Assembly: GCA_020632575.1 (NCBI GenBank)
Contig: JACKFH010000007.1
Span: 62,001-126,000, forward strand
DNA: 64,000 bases
Direction: 5' to 3'
Source: Candidatus Omnitrophota bacterium
GTDB taxonomy: Bacteria > Hinthialibacterota > Hinthialibacteria > OLB16
In this document: positions 44,720 to 54,306 of the stretch, piece by piece
Numbering within the stretch: the stretch's first letter is position 1
How the letters are laid out: each line of letters opens with the position of its first letter
Made by a program: the position numbers and the translations under genes
The notes under the pieces: generated by a model
Databases searched by the model: none
Seen by the model: only the letters and a program-made list of their open reading frames with translations
What the model was told of the DNA's origin: nothing

Positions 44720-46367
44720 ATGGGATATTTCCGCGCTTACTTCATACTGGCGTTATCCTTTTCTATTCTAGGACCCGTTTCCGCCCAAATCCTGCCGGAA
44801 CCGCCGGGACCTTATCTACCGAAGGACGAAGAGGCGGTGAAAGATCTTCAGACTTTCGGGGAGGGGGATCGTCTCACCGCGGTTTACTACTTCTACTGGT
44901 ACCGGTATCGGGACGCCTGCATCGAGGGGATCTGCAATCCGCAATTCAGCCGGAGTCATATCGAATTCGCCACCGGGTCTTTCGAGAAATCTGGCCCCTC
45001 CTCCGCGCTCACCGACACTCCAGTCGATCTCAAGGAGATGGATCTCACCGATCCCGCCTGGCACCGGGCGCAAATCGAACGGATCGCCTCGGCCAGCATT
45101 GACATCATTTTGCCGGTCTTTTGGGGTGTTCCCGGCCGCTATGACGAGAACGGTCACTACCAATCGGTCTGGAGCAAAGTCGGGATGGAGGCGTTCGCGG
45201 AGGCGATGAACGAGTTGAAGAACGAGGGAAAAACGGTCCCGAAGGTCGGAATGTTCTTTGACACCTCGACCCTCTCCTTCGAATCTCCTTTTAATCGAGA
45301 CAACCCCGACGCCAAAATCGACCTGATGGCCTCCAATGGAAAGACTCAATTCTACCTGACCATCCGGGATTTCTTTTCGTTGATTCCACCCGAGGACTGG
45401 GCGCTTTGGGAGGGACGCCCCCTGGTGTGGTTATACGCCTCGGTGTACGCCTCGGCATTCGATGAGACGCTCTTCCCGGAAACGAAGGCGCGGTTTTCGA
45501 ATGAGTTTTTCGGAAGAACCCCCTGGTTTGTGGCCAACCTGGATTGGCTTGGGGCGGGCGCCGATTGGGACTATCGTTGGGGCGGATCCATCCAACCCAC
45601 TTTTCTTTCCATTAACTCCATCGGTCCGGGTTTTGACAACTCGGGCGCGATCGGAGAACCCAAGGGATCGAGAGTGGAGCGTGAGAGAGAAGATGGAAAA
45701 TTCTATCGAAACGCCTGGGAGAGGGCATTACGTTCTGGCGCGCCACTCACCGTGATTGAGACTTGGAATGAACTCCATGAGGGAACGGAGATCTGCCCGA
45801 CAGTCGAATATGGCGACCAGTATCTTCAAATGACCGCTCGCTATGTCAACCAATATAAAAATGATTCCGATTCAAAACCCTTGGCGGGCCCATTCATGGG
45901 GAAAGCCTCAGTGGTTTGGCCGGGGACTCAGATCGAAACGGGCATGACTCCAGTCAGCGCTGCGGATGGCGAGTTTCGAATCACCGAAACAGCCGATGGA
46001 CTTCTCGCTGAGATGCAATCGTCTTATCTCTATTTCGATGTCGACGATTCCTTCGCATTCGCGACCCACGATCCCATGGAGGCCACGATCGAGTATTACG
46101 ATCTTCCGGATCGGTTCGGGAGGATCTTTATCGAATACGATTCCTGGGACCGTGACGCGAATTTCCATGGGATCTACAAGAACTCCGAGGAGATTCCACT
46201 CACCGGAAGTTTTCAATGGAAGACCGCCACAGTCGAACTTACCCTCGGCGAGACTGGCCAACAACCAAAACGAGGGCGCCGACCTGCGGATTGTCGGGCC
46301 GCGCGGGATCCGGATTCGAAAAGTGGAACTCAACAAAACCGGCGAGCAAAAGGATCCGGCCGAATGA
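44720..46367 (+). CDS. Exported glycosidase-like protein (DUF5010 / GH71-99-like), frameshifted
   Basis: ATG 44720 follows GGGAG and begins a signal peptide (MGYFRAYFILALSFSILGPVSA). The mature part has a TIM-barrel style: AVYYFYWYRYRD, DIILPVFWGVPGRYD, KVGMFFDTSTL and TVIETWNELHEGTEICP, fitting the GH71/GH99/DUF5010 type that acts on alpha-mannans or other glycans, with likely catalytic Glu in the last motif. One extra base near 46238-46241 shifts the end. The repaired C-terminus reads VELPSARLANNQNEGADLRI...KTGEQKDPAE to TGA 46365-46367, giving about 548 residues. The stop overlaps the cinA start, which supports co-translation. Confidence 0.65.
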
Positions 46368-47653
46368 ATCCCATCCACCTCATCATCATCGGCGACGAAC
46401 TACTGGCGGGAAAACGCCAGGACAAACACCTCCAAAAGATCGCCTCAACGCTGGCCAGCCGTGGAGCGGAATTGACCTCCTGCGAATCGATCCGCGATGT
46501 TCCCGGAGCGGTTACCGAAGCGATCAAGAATCGCCTTGCCAACGACACTTTGATCATCACCACCGGCGGCCTCGGACCGACTGTGGACGATCTGACCCGC
46601 GAAGGGATTTCGGACGCGACAGGAACCGGGCTCCGGTTCGACGAAGATCTATGGAGCAAGCTGAAAGCCCGCTACGAAAGACGGGGTCGAAAAATTTCCG
46701 ATTCGAGCCGCAGCCAAGCACTTGTCCCAGAGAGGGGGACCTTTTTCCCGAATGGTTTTGGGACAGCTCCCGGGTTGGTTTTCGAATGCGAGCAATACCC
46801 CGGAAGTCTGGTGGTCGCTCTCCCCGGCCCGCCTCGAGAGCTCAACCCGATGTGGGATGACCAGGCGCTCGCTTTCTTGGCCGAACGTTACAACTGGCCG
46901 GCCCCGCCGCGTCGGATCCTGTTACGGTTCGTGATGGCTCCGGAGGCGGGAATCGACGAAAAGATGCGGCCAATCCTGAAGGGACATCCCGATGTCGGTC
47001 TCTCCTCGTTGATCCGCATCGGACGAGTCGACGTGACCCTCAGTCTCCCCTCGGACTATCCCAACAATACCGCCATCCTCCGGGAGATCGCCGATCGGAC
47101 GCAGGATGAATTTCAGGATTTCGTTTTCAGCCGCTCCGAGTTCACCGGCGAGGAGCCCGACCGACTTGTCGACCTCGAGGAGATGGTCATGGACATCCTG
47201 CGGCTACGAAAGGAAACGCTCGCGACCGCGGAATCTTGCACCGGGGGACTCATTTCCAAGTGGCTGACCGATTACCCGGGGAGCAGCGATGTCTTTTGGG
47301 GCGGAGTGATCGCTTATGACAACAGCATCAAACAAAACCTCCTCAAGGTTTCAACAGAAACTCTCGACACGGATGGCGCGGTGAGCGAATCGACCGCTAG
47401 GCAAATGGTGGAGGGATTGCTCGACCTCACTCAAACCACCTGGGGCATCGGAGTCACCGGTATCGCCGGTCCGGGTGGGGGAAGCGAAGAGAAGCCGGTC
47501 GGCCTCGTCTATGTGGCGGTTGGGAACCGGGAGCGGATCGAGGTTAAACGGTATGAGTTTCCGGGAGACCGGGAGTTCGTTCGCGAGCTCTCCGCCAGCG
47601 TCGGTCTGTGGATGTTGTGGCGTCGGCTGATCCAAACCGAACCGAAAGAGTGA
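46364..47653 (+). CDS. cinA: CinA family nicotinamide-nucleotide amidohydrolase
   Basis: A 429-residue CinA with an N-terminal MoCF-like domain (LIIIGDELLAG, IITTGGLGPTVDDLTREGIS, ALPGPPRELNPMW) and a C-terminal PncC-like domain (AESCTGGLISKWLTD, GVIAYDNSIKQNLLKV, GIGVTGIAGPGGGSEEKPVGLVYV). The second domain removes the amide of nicotinamide mononucleotide to give NaMN in NAD recycling. Start ATG 46364 overlaps the upstream stop as ATGA. In the raw sequence the upstream glycosidase frame runs straight into this gene, but that long fusion is an artefact of the single-base insertion. The CinA frame itself is intact. Confidence 0.93.
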   Translation: MNPIHLIIIGDELLAGKRQDKHLQKIASTLASRGAELTSCESIRDVPGAVTEAIKNRLANDTLIITTGGLGPTVDDLTREGISDATGTGLRFDEDLWSKLKARYERRGRKISDSSRSQALVPERGTFFPNGFGTAPGLVFECEQYPGSLVVALPGPPRELNPMWDDQALAFLAERYNWPAPPRRILLRFVMAPEAGIDEKMRPILKGHPDVGLSSLIRIGRVDVTLSLPSDYPNNTAILREIADRTQDEFQDFVFSRSEFTGEEPDRLVDLEEMVMDILRLRKETLATAESCTGGLISKWLTDYPGSSDVFWGGVIAYDNSIKQNLLKVSTETLDTDGAVSESTARQMVEGLLDLTQTTWGIGVTGIAGPGGGSEEKPVGLVYVAVGNRERIEVKRYEFPGDREFVRELSASVGLWMLWRRLIQTEPKE

Positions 47654-47657
47654 ACTC

Positions 47658-48734
47658 ATGAATTCCAAAAAGCCGTTAGTGGTCGTTGGTCTCATCCTGC
47701 TTGTCGCGATCGGAGTCTCTCTCCTGTTGTCGCAACCAAACGAAGTGACGCCCCCGATCCAAGAAGTCAAAGAACCGGAGCACACGGTTCAGGAAAACCT
47801 GGAACCGACGGAGGTTTCTCCGAGGGCCCAACCAACGGAGGAGATCGAACTGGCGTCGACCGATCGAATGACGATCGAGGAGGGGCAGCAACTGATCCGG
47901 GAGTTCCGAGAGAAAGTGAGATCGGCGACATCCGTATCGGTCAATATTGAATTCCAGCTCTCCCAAAAAGTTCGGGGGGAGCATGTGGAAGGGGAGATCC
48001 GGTTTGCCTCATTCAAACCCGAGCGGGTGATCCGAGAGATCGAGTCCTTTCAGCCAGCTAAGGTGGGAAGACTTTCCGGTGATTGGGAGAAGAAGAAGAT
48101 CGAAGGGTTTCTCCTTTCCGCCACCAAGACCCGAACGATCGATTACCCGAAGCACACCATCGACGATTTCGTTTTCGACAGCACGAATGAGACGATCGCC
48201 AAATACGGTGAAATCTGCCGAAAGAATGGGCTGGAAATACTTGAAAACCCTCTGCAGGACCTACTTGTCGACATTCCCCTAGAGGAGAGACTGCGGGAAG
48301 TGATCCGTGCGACACTGATTCGCTCCTCGCAAGGGGACGAAATCCATGTCGTGTCGCGTATGCCGCACGCTTTCATTGAGACTTTCGACAAGGGACTGAT
48401 AAGAAAAATATTTCCCCACACTCTCGGGACTGTATACGGTCAAGATGTGGCTCTGCGAACGGACATTTACGACGCGAAGTCGAGAACGCTAAAGGAAACC
48501 CTTTACTCAAACATTGAGAAGAAGGACTTGGTCAAACAGATCTATACAAAGATTGATTTGAACGCCGACGGACCAGCCGACCGATTCAATTTGGACCTAC
48601 CAACGCCGGCGAACATTCGAGTCCTAAATGAGATTTTGGAAAACAAAAACCTAGCGAACCTTGATTCGGAAGAATCCGTGTATTCTGTTCCAGATATCCT
48701 GGGCGCCACCGAGGGAACGGCTGAAAAGAAGTGA
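47658..48734 (+). CDS. Membrane-anchored hypothetical protein
   Basis: A 358-residue protein with an N-terminal membrane anchor (PLVVVGLILLVAIGVSLLLS) followed by a Glu/Pro-rich linker (EVKEPEHTVQENLEPTEV) and a mixed alpha/beta domain with charged, helical C-terminus. The start is ATG 47658, 4 bp after the cinA stop, so it is likely co-transcribed with cinA. I do not recognise a family, and no catalytic motif is evident. It may be an exported solute-binding or LolA-like protein, but this is only a guess from the topology. Confidence 0.55.
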   Translation: MNSKKPLVVVGLILLVAIGVSLLLSQPNEVTPPIQEVKEPEHTVQENLEPTEVSPRAQPTEEIELASTDRMTIEEGQQLIREFREKVRSATSVSVNIEFQLSQKVRGEHVEGEIRFASFKPERVIREIESFQPAKVGRLSGDWEKKKIEGFLLSATKTRTIDYPKHTIDDFVFDSTNETIAKYGEICRKNGLEILENPLQDLLVDIPLEERLREVIRATLIRSSQGDEIHVVSRMPHAFIETFDKGLIRKIFPHTLGTVYGQDVALRTDIYDAKSRTLKETLYSNIEKKDLVKQIYTKIDLNADGPADRFNLDLPTPANIRVLNEILENKNLANLDSEESVYSVPDILGATEGTAEKK

Positions 48735-48769
48735 TCCCTGCTTGGAGTTAAAGGGTCTTCGGGAGATAA

Positions 48770-49910
48770 TTACCCCCCGAACATCTCCTTGACCTTGTCG
48801 AAAAAGCCCTGCGCCAGGGGATGGTGCTGCTCCCCGCTTTCGGCGGCCAGCTCCTCCAATAGTTCTTTCTGTCGGGTGTTGAGTTTCGTGGGTGTTTCGA
48901 CAATGACTCGAACGTACTGGTCGCCCGGGGTTCGACTCCTGAGATTGGGGAGTCCCTTGCCTCGGAGTCGGAACATTTTGTGGGTCTGGGTTCCCGCCGG
49001 GATCTTCATCCTCGATTTGCCGAAGAGATTCGGAACCTCGATTTCAGCCCCAAGCGCAGCCTGAGTGAAACTGATCGGAACATCGCATACGATGTCATCG
49101 CCATCTCTTTGGAAGAGCTCATGGGGTTTGATGACGATGAAGATGTAGAGGTCGCCGGGAGGTCCGCCTTGAATTCCCTTTTCACCCTCACCCGACACCT
49201 TCAACCTCAGCCCCGTGTCGGCGCCCATGGGAATCTTGACCGAGAGTTTCTTTTTCTTGAGGACCCGCCCGGCGCCGGTGCAGGTGACACAGGGCGAATC
49301 GATCATCTGTCCGCGGCCGCCACAGCGAGGGCAAGGTCGAGTGATGCTGAAAAAGCCTTGCGAGAATCGCACTTGACCGATTCCGCCGCACTGGCTGCAG
49401 GTGGTCGGGCTTGTCCCCGGCGCGCACCCCGAACCGTTGCAGGTCTCGCAGGTTTCATGGCGAGGGATCTCGATGGTCTTCTCGGTCTCTTTGCCAATCT
49501 CCTCCAGGCTTAATTCGAGGTCGTAACGAAGATCCTCTCCTCGGTTGATCGAGGTCCGGCCACGTCTTCCGCCCCCCAAACAAACCCTCGAAAAAGTCGC
49601 CGAAGTCGCCGAACCCGCCGAAGATATCGCTGAAGTCGCGGAACGCCTCCGTGTTAAAACCGCCTCCGAACCCGCCATCGACTCCCTGGTGTCCGAATCG
49701 GTCATAGGCCTCACGCTTACGCGGGTCGCTGAGGACCTCGTAGGCCTCGGTCGCTTCGCGGAATTTCTCTTCGGCTTCCGGGTCCCCTTGGTTTCGATCG
49801 GGGTGATATTGAAGGGCCAGCTTCCGATAGGCTTTTTTCAGTGTGTCCTTGTCGGCTTCACGGCCGACACCCAGGACCTCGTAGTAATCGCGTTTAGTCG
49901 TTGAACTCAT
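48770..49910 (-). CDS. dnaJ: Chaperone DnaJ, frameshifted
   Basis: After repair of one base the gene gives 379 residues with complete DnaJ architecture. It has a J domain ([28 protein letters not shown]), a Gly/Phe-rich linker ([20 protein letters not shown]), four CxxCxGxG zinc motifs ([32 protein letters not shown]) and the C-terminal substrate-binding region. The lesion is an extra base in a run of six G on the minus strand (C6 at 49572-49577). Both frames are otherwise perfectly conserved, so a consensus error is more likely than decay. It would work with DnaK and GrpE, not present here. Starts at ATG 49910. Confidence 0.9.
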
Positions 49911-50033
49911 TTCCGAATATTGGTTCCCTGTCTTTTCCTATAATTGAAATTGCATTTTATGCGATGATGGCCCAGGGCGAAAGGGATAGAGGCGAAGGGA
50001 GGGAAGGGGCTGTCTTGATTCGATTCTCAGGGC

Positions 50034-50067
50034 GTGATGGGCCCGCGGATGAATGCGGGCCCATCAC
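50034..50067. terminator. Strong hairpin between dnaJ and pseudopilin
   Basis: GTGATGGGCCCGC-GGATGAAT-GCGGGCCCATCAC is a perfect 13-bp stem with an 8-base loop. TGCTTTTTTGC follows on the plus strand, where no upstream gene is evident. On the minus strand it lies 20 bp beyond the pseudopilin stop, preceded by an A-run, so it can end that transcript as a hairpin without a U-tract, or act as a bidirectional terminator. Confidence 0.6.
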
Positions 50068-50087
50068 TGCTTTTTTGCTTGGTGATG

Positions 50088-50738
50088 CTAATTGAAAGCG
50101 ATCCCCGGACCAAAGTAGTAGATGTCTCCGCTGCTCTTCGAGCCGTTGGTGGGAGCGTAGATGGCTGGGAAGGATTCGGTCTCCTCCGAGGCTGGCTCTC
50201 CCCCACCATGGTGATGGTCTCCGAATTCGTCATGGTCTCCATCGGGGCCATGGGAAAGGACGACATATGGGGCGCGACGCGGAAACCCGTACAAAACCCC
50301 GGTCAGTTCCAGCAACAATGCGGGATCGCCGAGCCGAAGATTCGTCTGTTCCTCGGTATAGTGGAAAGGAACCATGAGTCCCTGGTCGGCACCTTCCGCA
50401 AACAGGTTGCTGAAGGTGTCATTCGGCAGTTCCTGTAGGTAGGGAACAGGGGACGTCAGGACAGTTCCCAGATGAAGTTCGGCGGGTTCGGAGGGGGGCA
50501 TCGCGGGAAACGTGAGCGATTCGAGTTCCGCGCCCCAGGGATACTGGCGCCAATCGGTCTGGTAAGCCTCGAGCGCGATGCCCGCAGTCCGGATCTCGCC
50601 CTTCACTTTGGTGACCTTCGCGCGGGTCTGGGCTTCCAAGAAATTCGGCAGTGCGATGGCGATCAGGATGAGGATGATCGCGATGACGATGAGGATTTCA
50701 ATCAAGGTGAAACCCCGGGCGGATTGATGAGACGACAT
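50088..50738 (-). CDS. Type IV pilin-like pseudopilin with His-rich segment
   Basis: A 216-residue third member of the pseudopilin set. ATG 50738 follows GGAGGAG and gives a short leader (MSSHQSARG) before FTLIEILIVIAIILILIAIA. Compared with the 9117 and 10009 genes the N-terminus is nearly identical, and the globular head is distinct. Near residues 165-180 it carries a His/Asp/Gly stretch (DGDHDEFGDHHHGGGEPASE) that could bind metal. The C-terminus repeats the family end TNGSKSSGDIYYFGPG. It is transcribed from the same strand and direction as the Cys/His-rich gene at 50810-51184, with a 71-bp gap containing a weak GGCTCG-GTTT-CGAGCC hairpin. Confidence 0.85.
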   Translation of the reverse strand: MSSHQSARGFTLIEILIVIAIILILIAIALPNFLEAQTRAKVTKVKGEIRTAGIALEAYQTDWRQYPWGAELESLTFPAMPPSEPAELHLGTVLTSPVPYLQELPNDTFSNLFAEGADQGLMVPFHYTEEQTNLRLGDPALLLELTGVLYGFPRRAPYVVLSHGPDGDHDEFGDHHHGGGEPASEETESFPAIYAPTNGSKSSGDIYYFGPGIAFN

Positions 50739-50809
50739 GGGTCTCCTCCTTCGGTGCGGTGAGTGTTGGGCTCGGTTTCGAGCCGTGGGATGGAGGGGTA
50801 GGCGAGCGC

Positions 50810-51184
50810 CTAAGCGAAGGAGGGGGGGCCGCGAAGGGATTGCGGGCCGAGTAAAAGCGGTTGAACCATCTCTTTCTCGGCATCGAGATTCAGGTTGGTG
50901 GAGAATGGGAGGGAGGCGAGGAGCTCTCTGACCCGCGTGGCAAAGTCAAATGGCTCTTTTTCGCCATTGGCCGCGCAAAGTTCGCAGGGACCATGGGAAT
51001 GAGACTCCGAGTCTCCAGGGTCCTCGTGGCCGTTGTGTGAATGGGAGCAGGTAGGGTGACCGCAAGCATCCGAGGTCGATGTCGCGCAATGGCTGACCCC
51101 GCTGTGAATGGCCGGGTGGATAATCCAAAGTTGGATTCCACACCAAGCCAGCCACCAGAAAAGAGGGATTCGTTTCGTTCTCAC
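50810..51184 (-). CDS. Exported Cys/His-rich protein, possible metal role
   Basis: A 124-residue protein starting at GTG 51184. The N-terminus is basic then hydrophobic (RIPLFWWLAWCGIQLWIIHP), acting as a signal or anchor. The mature part has CGHPTCSHSHNGHEDPGDSE and HGPCELCAANGE, with Cys pairs and His that suggest zinc, cobalt or copper binding. The end LRGPPSFA resembles the PPSL-type tail of some exported heavy-metal-locus proteins; this link is weak. The start codon lies only 3-4 bases after the predicted transcription start of the promoter at 51195-51223, so the mRNA would be nearly leaderless. Translation of the downstream pseudopilin probably uses the same transcript. Confidence 0.55.
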   Translation of the reverse strand: MRTKRIPLFWWLAWCGIQLWIIHPAIHSGVSHCATSTSDACGHPTCSHSHNGHEDPGDSESHSHGPCELCAANGEKEPFDFATRVRELLASLPFSTNLNLDAEKEMVQPLLLGPQSLRGPPSFA

Positions 51185-51190
51185 GATCTT

Positions 51191-51223
51191 AATGATAATA
51201 ATTTATCATTTTCTCTCTGTCAA
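51191..51223 (-). promoter_or_regulatory. Near-consensus promoter with overlapping palindromic operator
   Basis: On the minus strand TTGACA (51223-51218) and TATTAT (51200-51195) are separated by exactly 17 bp, eleven of twelve consensus matches. The palindrome AATGATAA-TAAT-TTATCATT (51191-51210) covers the -10 and part of the spacer, so a bound dimer should block RNA polymerase. The sequence resembles Fur-family (Fur/Zur/Mur) boxes of TGATAAT type. A half site TTTATCAT lies upstream at about 51281. The implied transcript starts near 51188. Confidence 0.7.
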
Positions 51224-51365
51224 ATTGTCCGCTGATCTCACTCAACTATAACGCGTTTTCCAGATAAAGCAACTTTAACCATTTATCATACTTTTCAAGC
51301 GCCTTTCTGTCCAACGCCCATCAAACCCCTGACACCGGGTGAACGGTCCGATTATGATCCCCCCC

Positions 51366-52067
51366 ATGTCGCAGACCCCCAGTGAAATAGTCGAGAACGA
51401 TGTCGACTTGGTTTTGGCCTCGGAACACCTGAGGGAGATCCGCCACAGTTACGATTCCTGGGTGATTCGTTCCTACGTTTGGGCCCGGTTCGTCATCATT
51501 CACATTGACATTCTGGAACTATTGGATCGACTGGCTCCAAAACGGGGGAAGATATTGGATATGGGTTGCGGATTCGGCTTGTTCTCCCTCTTTCTCGCGA
51601 TGCGTTCGCCGGAGCGGTCGATTTACGGAGTCGACCTATCCGAAAATCGAATTCAGGCGGCGCGTCGATGCGCGGAGAAAATGCGTTTGGACAATGTCCA
51701 ATTCGAGCAGGCGGATATTTGCGACTATGCGGTTGGTGGAGATTGGGATGGGATCTTTACGCTCGACCTGTTGCACCATGTTCGTCCTCAATCTCGGCAA
51801 GATTTCTTGCGGACGGCGCGTGACCATCTCAAACCGGATGGGGTCTTATTGATCAAGGACATCACCACTCGGCCCTGGTGGAAAATGGCGTTCACCTGGA
51901 TTCTGGACCAGGCGATGTCCGGACCCTGTCATGTTTGGTATCAGAGCGTGGAAAATCAGACTGAGGAATTGGAGAGATTCGGTTTCGAGGTGCGTTCCCG
52001 GAGTTTCAAGGATCGACTTCCCTATCCTCATGTGGTCTTTCACTGCAAGCCGCGCAAGGAATCGTGA
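51366..52067 (+). CDS. Class I SAM-dependent methyltransferase
   Basis: A 233-residue methyltransferase with motif I KILDMGCGFGLFSLFLA, motif II YGVDLSENRIQAARR, VQFEQADICDYA, motif IV LDLLHHV and LKPDGVLLIKDI. The type is common for small molecules, lipid intermediates or quinones. ATG 51366 is chosen, although GTG 51339 and ATG 51354 are in frame upstream; none has a clear ribosome site. The stop overlaps the murJ start (GTGA at 52064-52067), so the two genes are coupled. A link to lipid II or lipid precursors is possible but speculative. Confidence 0.8.
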   Translation: MSQTPSEIVENDVDLVLASEHLREIRHSYDSWVIRSYVWARFVIIHIDILELLDRLAPKRGKILDMGCGFGLFSLFLAMRSPERSIYGVDLSENRIQAARRCAEKMRLDNVQFEQADICDYAVGGDWDGIFTLDLLHHVRPQSRQDFLRTARDHLKPDGVLLIKDITTRPWWKMAFTWILDQAMSGPCHVWYQSVENQTEELERFGFEVRSRSFKDRLPYPHVVFHCKPRKES

Positions 52068-53623
52068 CCGACAACACGAAACAAACCTCCAGCCTCACTC
52101 GCGACACCGGCGCCTTCGCGGCGGCGACCCTTATCAGTCGATCTTGGGATACTGCCGCGACGCCGCGTTGGCCGCCTTCGTTCCCACCGATTTGACCGAC
52201 CTTTATCTCGCTTGCTTCCGGCTCCCCAACACCTTTCGACGACTTTTCGGGGAGGGAGCGGTTTCGGTTGCCTTCATTCCCACTTTCTCCAGGAGTTCAA
52301 CAGGAGGATCCTAAATCGGCGGAAGGCTATTCGGCTCCGCCCTTGCGGTGGTGGGGTTGGGAACCTCGATTGTGACTCTGATTGGCATTCTTGCGGCGCC
52401 GTGGTTCCTTCCCTTCTACCTCGATTTGCCTTCGGCGGCCGAGAACACGGAGACTTTGTCGACCGCGAATCAGTTGCTGGCTTGGATGTTTCCCTACCTG
52501 ATCCTGATCTGCATGGCCGCGGTGGCGACCGGGGTCCTCAATGCAAGGGGTCGTTTCTTCATCCCAGCCGCCACCCCGATTCTTTTCAACCTCTCCCTGC
52601 TTGCGGCGATTCTTTGTTATTGGAAATTCCAAAACCCTTCGATCATCTGGTTGGGGATGGGTGTCCTGGTGGGAGGCGTTCTCCAACTTCTTCTTCTGGT
52701 ATTTCCCCTTGGTGCGAATGAAAGGCCTTCCCAGATTTTCGGGCAACCCGCTCTCCGACCCCAACCTGAAGAGTGCGCTTGCCCTCTTTTTGCCGGCTAC
52801 TTTCACTTTGGGGGTCACTCAAATCAATCTGTTGGTCAACACCAAATTCGCACTCGATATGGGCGAGGGGCCCAACTCCTACCTCTTCTACGCCAACCGT
52901 CTCGCCGAATTGCCGCTGGGGATTTTCGGAATCGCGATCGCCACCGCCGCCTTCCCACGATTTTCGACCTCGGCCCTGGAGGAGGACCGTGCGAAGATCA
53001 AGGCGCCGCTGCTGAACAGCCTGACAGGGACTTTCCTGGTCAACCTTCCCGCGATGGTCGGTCTTTGGGTGCTCGCCACACCCTTGGTCGATCTGCTTTT
53101 CAACCGCGGCGAGTTCGCGGCGAGAGGAGGGCTCGAGGGAACGGTTCTGCCATTGCGGGTTTATGTTCTGGGTCTGATCTCCTTCACCTGTGTGAAGATC
53201 TTTGGAAACCTCTGCTACGCGGTCGGCGACGCGAGAACGCCGGTCGTTGCGGGGGTCTGCTCGGTCGTGACCAATCTCTTTCTCGCCTATTGGCTTCGTT
53301 TCACCTGGTTGGGCCATTCCGGCATCGCTCTCGCGGTGGTGTGCGGGGCGACCGTAAACGTCCTGGTCATGGTTGTTCGATTGCGGCAAAGGATCGAGTT
53401 GTCCTGGTTAGTGGAATTGGCATCGCCGGTGGGTCGGATCGCGGTGGCCTCGATCTTGATGGGGGGAGCGGTGCATTTGGCACTCGACCTGATCCCTGAG
53501 GGAAGGACTGCTTGGGCGGTGTCGATTGGGATGATTGTGGGGGCGGTCGTTTATTCGGGTTTGGGGTTCGTGATGTTTCCGGACCGGATGAAAACCTTGC
53601 TAAAACGGATCAAGAAAACCTGA
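52064..53623 (+). CDS. murJ: Lipid II flippase MurJ (MviN), with several frameshifts
   Basis: Joined from at least five frame segments, this gives a 519-residue MurJ, a normal length. Family signs are FAAATLISR-ILGYCRDAAL at the start, LACFRLPNTFRRLFGEGAVS, AFIPTFSR, then PLIEELLYSR-like and the C-terminal helices (WAVSIGMIVGAVVYSGLGF). Four single-base events are needed: a deletion near 52138-52142, an insertion near 52290-52295, a deletion near 52326-52330, and an insertion near 52697-52712. The remaining coding sequence is well conserved and MurJ is normally essential, so I regard the indels as consensus errors. Start GTG 52064. Confidence 0.85.
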
Positions 53624-53660
53624 GGATGCTATCCAAATAGTCCGGAACAATCGCTTTCCG

Positions 53661-53912
53661 CTAGCAACCGATATCGCCGGGCATTCTTTTCTCGTCGAAG
53701 GATTTCTGAAGGTTCATCCATAACGCCGAACTGGTTCCCAGGCTTGCCGCCAGTTTATCGGCGAGATCCGAATCGATCGAGGACTCCTTCTTGCAGAGAT
53801 CGAGAACAACTTGAGGGTCCAACCCGAATTGTTCGGCGAAATCGTTGGGGATGTATCCTCTCTCGAGGAGCTCCTCCAAGAGCAATTCCCCCGGATGCAT
53901 TTTTTCGTTCAT
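53661..53912 (-). CDS. higA: HigA-type XRE antitoxin
   Basis: An 83-residue helix-turn-helix protein starting ATG 53912 (MNEKMHPGELLLEELLERGY). The core IPNDFAEQFGLDPQVVLDLC and LADKLAASLGTSSALWMNLQ is the HigA pattern. Its start overlaps the HigB stop by one base, so it is translated from the same message, in the usual order toxin first, antitoxin second. It probably binds HigB and represses the operon. The module appears intact, unlike those at 42-43 kb. The C-terminus (SFDEKRMPGDIGC) is short for HigA but acceptable. Confidence 0.85.
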   Translation of the reverse strand: MNEKMHPGELLLEELLERGYIPNDFAEQFGLDPQVVLDLCKKESSIDSDLADKLAASLGTSSALWMNLQKSFDEKRMPGDIGC

Positions 53913-54229
53913 CAGAAATCGAATCCCTTCTCGCCATGGTCGATGATTTCGACATCGTAGGCATCCGACCCATCCCAACTAAACGATATCGCGAATCGGG
54001 AATCGGCCCAGATGTGATAGATTGGCTCTTCGCGTGAACCGAGGTTCATGAAACGATTCGTCTTCCAGTTCATGAGATCCTCCAGGGTGGCCGCGTTATC
54101 GAGAAAGAACAACCGACGGCAAACGGAGCGGTGACTGTCAAACGTGACCCGGGTGAGAGGGATTTGCTCGATCCCTTTTTCATCGGGGCGCAACTTCCTC
54201 TCTTTTCGAAAACTCTTGATGGCCACCAT
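53912..54229 (-). CDS. higB: HigB-type RelE-superfamily toxin
   Basis: A 105-residue RelE-fold protein and probable ribosome-dependent mRNA endonuclease. The sequence fits HigB: MVAIKSFRK, FFLDNAATLEDLMNW, HIWADSRFAISFSW and DGSDAYDVEIIDHG near the end. It starts at ATG 54229, just after AGGAGGTGG, which is an excellent ribosome site. The typical Arg/Lys-rich catalytic patch is partly present (SFRKERKLRPDEKG). Paired with higA by a one-base overlap. No promoter could be assigned in the 77 bp upstream. Confidence 0.85.
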   Translation of the reverse strand: MVAIKSFRKERKLRPDEKGIEQIPLTRVTFDSHRSVCRRLFFLDNAATLEDLMNWKTNRFMNLGSREEPIYHIWADSRFAISFSWDGSDAYDVEIIDHGEKGFDF

Positions 54230-54306
54230 TCCACCTCCTAAAGAACCGGATCTTTTTTATAGCACTCTCGCGAGGAAAGGAGAACCGTTTCTTTTCCTCG
54301 CGGGTG

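Noticed and set aside
44546..47653. One 1035-residue fusion of a glycosidase-like protein and CinA
   Set aside because: The frame joins only because of a one-base insertion near 46240. The natural glycosidase end (TGA 46365-46367) and the CinA ATG overlap in the usual ATGA way.
52064..53623. murJ as a true pseudogene
   Set aside because: Four independent indels would leave decayed codons, but residues on all sides remain family-typical and the repaired length is normal; consensus error is the simpler view.
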